Assembly: GCA_030613505.1 (NCBI GenBank)
Contig: JAUWLW010000078.1
Location: forward strand, 1 to 6,650
DNA length: 6,650 bases
Direction of reading: 5' to 3'
Origin: Candidatus Zixiibacteriota bacterium
GTDB lineage: Bacteria; RBG-13-66-14; B26-G2; WVWN01
In this document: positions 6,356-6,650 of the stretch, piece after piece
Position numbering within the stretch: the first letter of the stretch is position 1
How the letters are laid out: the number at the start of each line of letters is the position of its first letter
Position numbers and translations under genes: made by a program
Notes under the pieces: generated by a model
The model's input: only the letters and a program-made list of their open reading frames with translations
Database searches by the model: none
What the model was told of the DNA's origin: nothing

Positions 6356-6379
6356 ATAAAAGCCTCCGTTTTATTTCTA
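6356..6379 (-). promoter_or_regulatory. Duplicated intergenic leader with ribosome binding site (copy 2)
   Basis: The minus strand reads AACGGAGGCTTTTAT before ATG, with the same GGAGG and 7-nt spacer as the leader at 5727-5749. It shows that the duplication unit included the non-coding leader. Confidence 0.7.
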
Positions 6380-6650
6380 CTAATAGTACATCGCTAAGAC
6401 CCTGCCCAGCGACGCAGGTTCAACGCCGGGACTTCCGTCGTAACCCTGGCTCGTCCGGTCCCACCAGCCGGTAAGGCGCCAGTACTTCTTACCCGCGGCC
6501 GACTCGTATGGCTCGAACTCGTAATTACAATATCCGTGGTCCACTATAAACCCGTTGAGCTCGTCGACCATAACGAGTAAAGAAAGAGATATGTTATCCG
6601 CTCTGTACGTGGTCTCATTCTCGCCGGGGGTCCCGACGCGGCCCGTAGGT
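6380..6650 (-). CDS. Lipoprotein of an unnamed tandem family, first visible copy (5' end outside window)
   Basis: The last 89 codons or so of a fourth paralogue, ending in TAG. Reading in from the edge gives PTGRVGTPGENETTYRADN, then SLSLLVMVDELNGF, GYCNYEFEPYES, KKYWRLTGWWDRTSQGYD and LGRVLAMYY, colinear with the complete copies. The reading frame is open to the window edge, so the gene is not broken here. An internal ATG at 6571 is only a conserved methionine (LLVMVDEL), not the start. By alignment roughly 110 residues, including signal peptide and tether, should lie beyond the window. More copies may follow. Confidence 0.85.
   Translation of the reverse strand, partial: PTGRVGTPGENETTYRADNISLSLLVMVDELNGFIVDHGYCNYEFEPYESAAGKKYWRLTGWWDRTSQGYDGSPGVEPASLGRVLAMYY

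Larger units (their letters stand above)
5136..6650 (-). repeat. Imperfect tandem gene duplication with a period near 630 bp
   Basis: Three lipoprotein genes repeat with their spacers. The starts at 5726 and 6355 are 629 bp apart and the stops at 5750 and 6380 are 630 bp apart. The positions 5692-5742 and 6321-6371, covering leader, ribosome binding site and signal-peptide codons, match with only a few differences. A second conserved stretch near each gene's 3' end (about 5229-5270, 5840-5880, 6470-6510) includes GTAAGGCGCCA and GCGGCCGACTCGTA in every copy. The fourth gene (4524-5123) keeps only fragments such as GTAAGGCGCCAA and so is an older or faster-changing member. Confidence 0.85.

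Noticed and set aside
5136-6650. Regular repeats considered as a CRISPR array or mobile element
   Set aside because: The repeat period is a whole gene of about 630 bp with conserved reading frame. There are no short repeats with unique spacers, no transposase and no terminal inverted repeats.

Overview
This is a GC-rich window in which every supportable gene lies on the minus strand, so transcription runs from high to low coordinates. Genes are packed with overlaps of 1-20 nt or gaps of at most 34 nt. I see no internal terminator or promoter, so the region looks like one long polycistronic unit that is cut at both window edges. Two lipoprotein-rich and outer-membrane-type gene blocks point to a diderm bacterium. 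The mix of high GC, a repeated family of small unknown lipoproteins and orphan beta-barrel proteins would suit an uncultured FCB-type or candidate-phylum lineage, but the sequence alone does not fix the phylum.

In order of transcription: (1) 6650-5136 and 5123-4524 hold a tandem array of at least four paralogous lipoproteins of about 200 aa, the first cut by the window edge. Their cores share SFNQ, FDPRDVG, IPESW and WRLT signatures. They belong to no family I can name; an NTF2-like fold is a guess. (2) 4527-3235 is a full-length NfeD membrane serine protease, joined to the last lipoprotein by an ATGA overlap. (3) 3200-1119 is an energy-coupling-factor metal importer in the order CbiM (substrate component), CbiQ/EcfT (transmembrane coupling component) and CbiO/EcfA (ATPase), joined by a TAATG junction and a 20-nt overlap. 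(4) 1100-477 and 463-1 are two secreted, probably outer-membrane beta-barrel proteins. The second begins at TTG and runs off the left edge.

Taken together the unit is devoted to the cell envelope: surface or periplasmic lipoproteins, membrane quality control, import of Co2+ or Ni2+ across the inner membrane, and outer-membrane proteins. The gene spacing supports co-expression. A shared mechanism is inference only. The most interesting parts are the lipoprotein array, which shows duplicated leaders and signal peptides with divergent tethers, and its translational coupling to NfeD where a stomatin partner might be expected.
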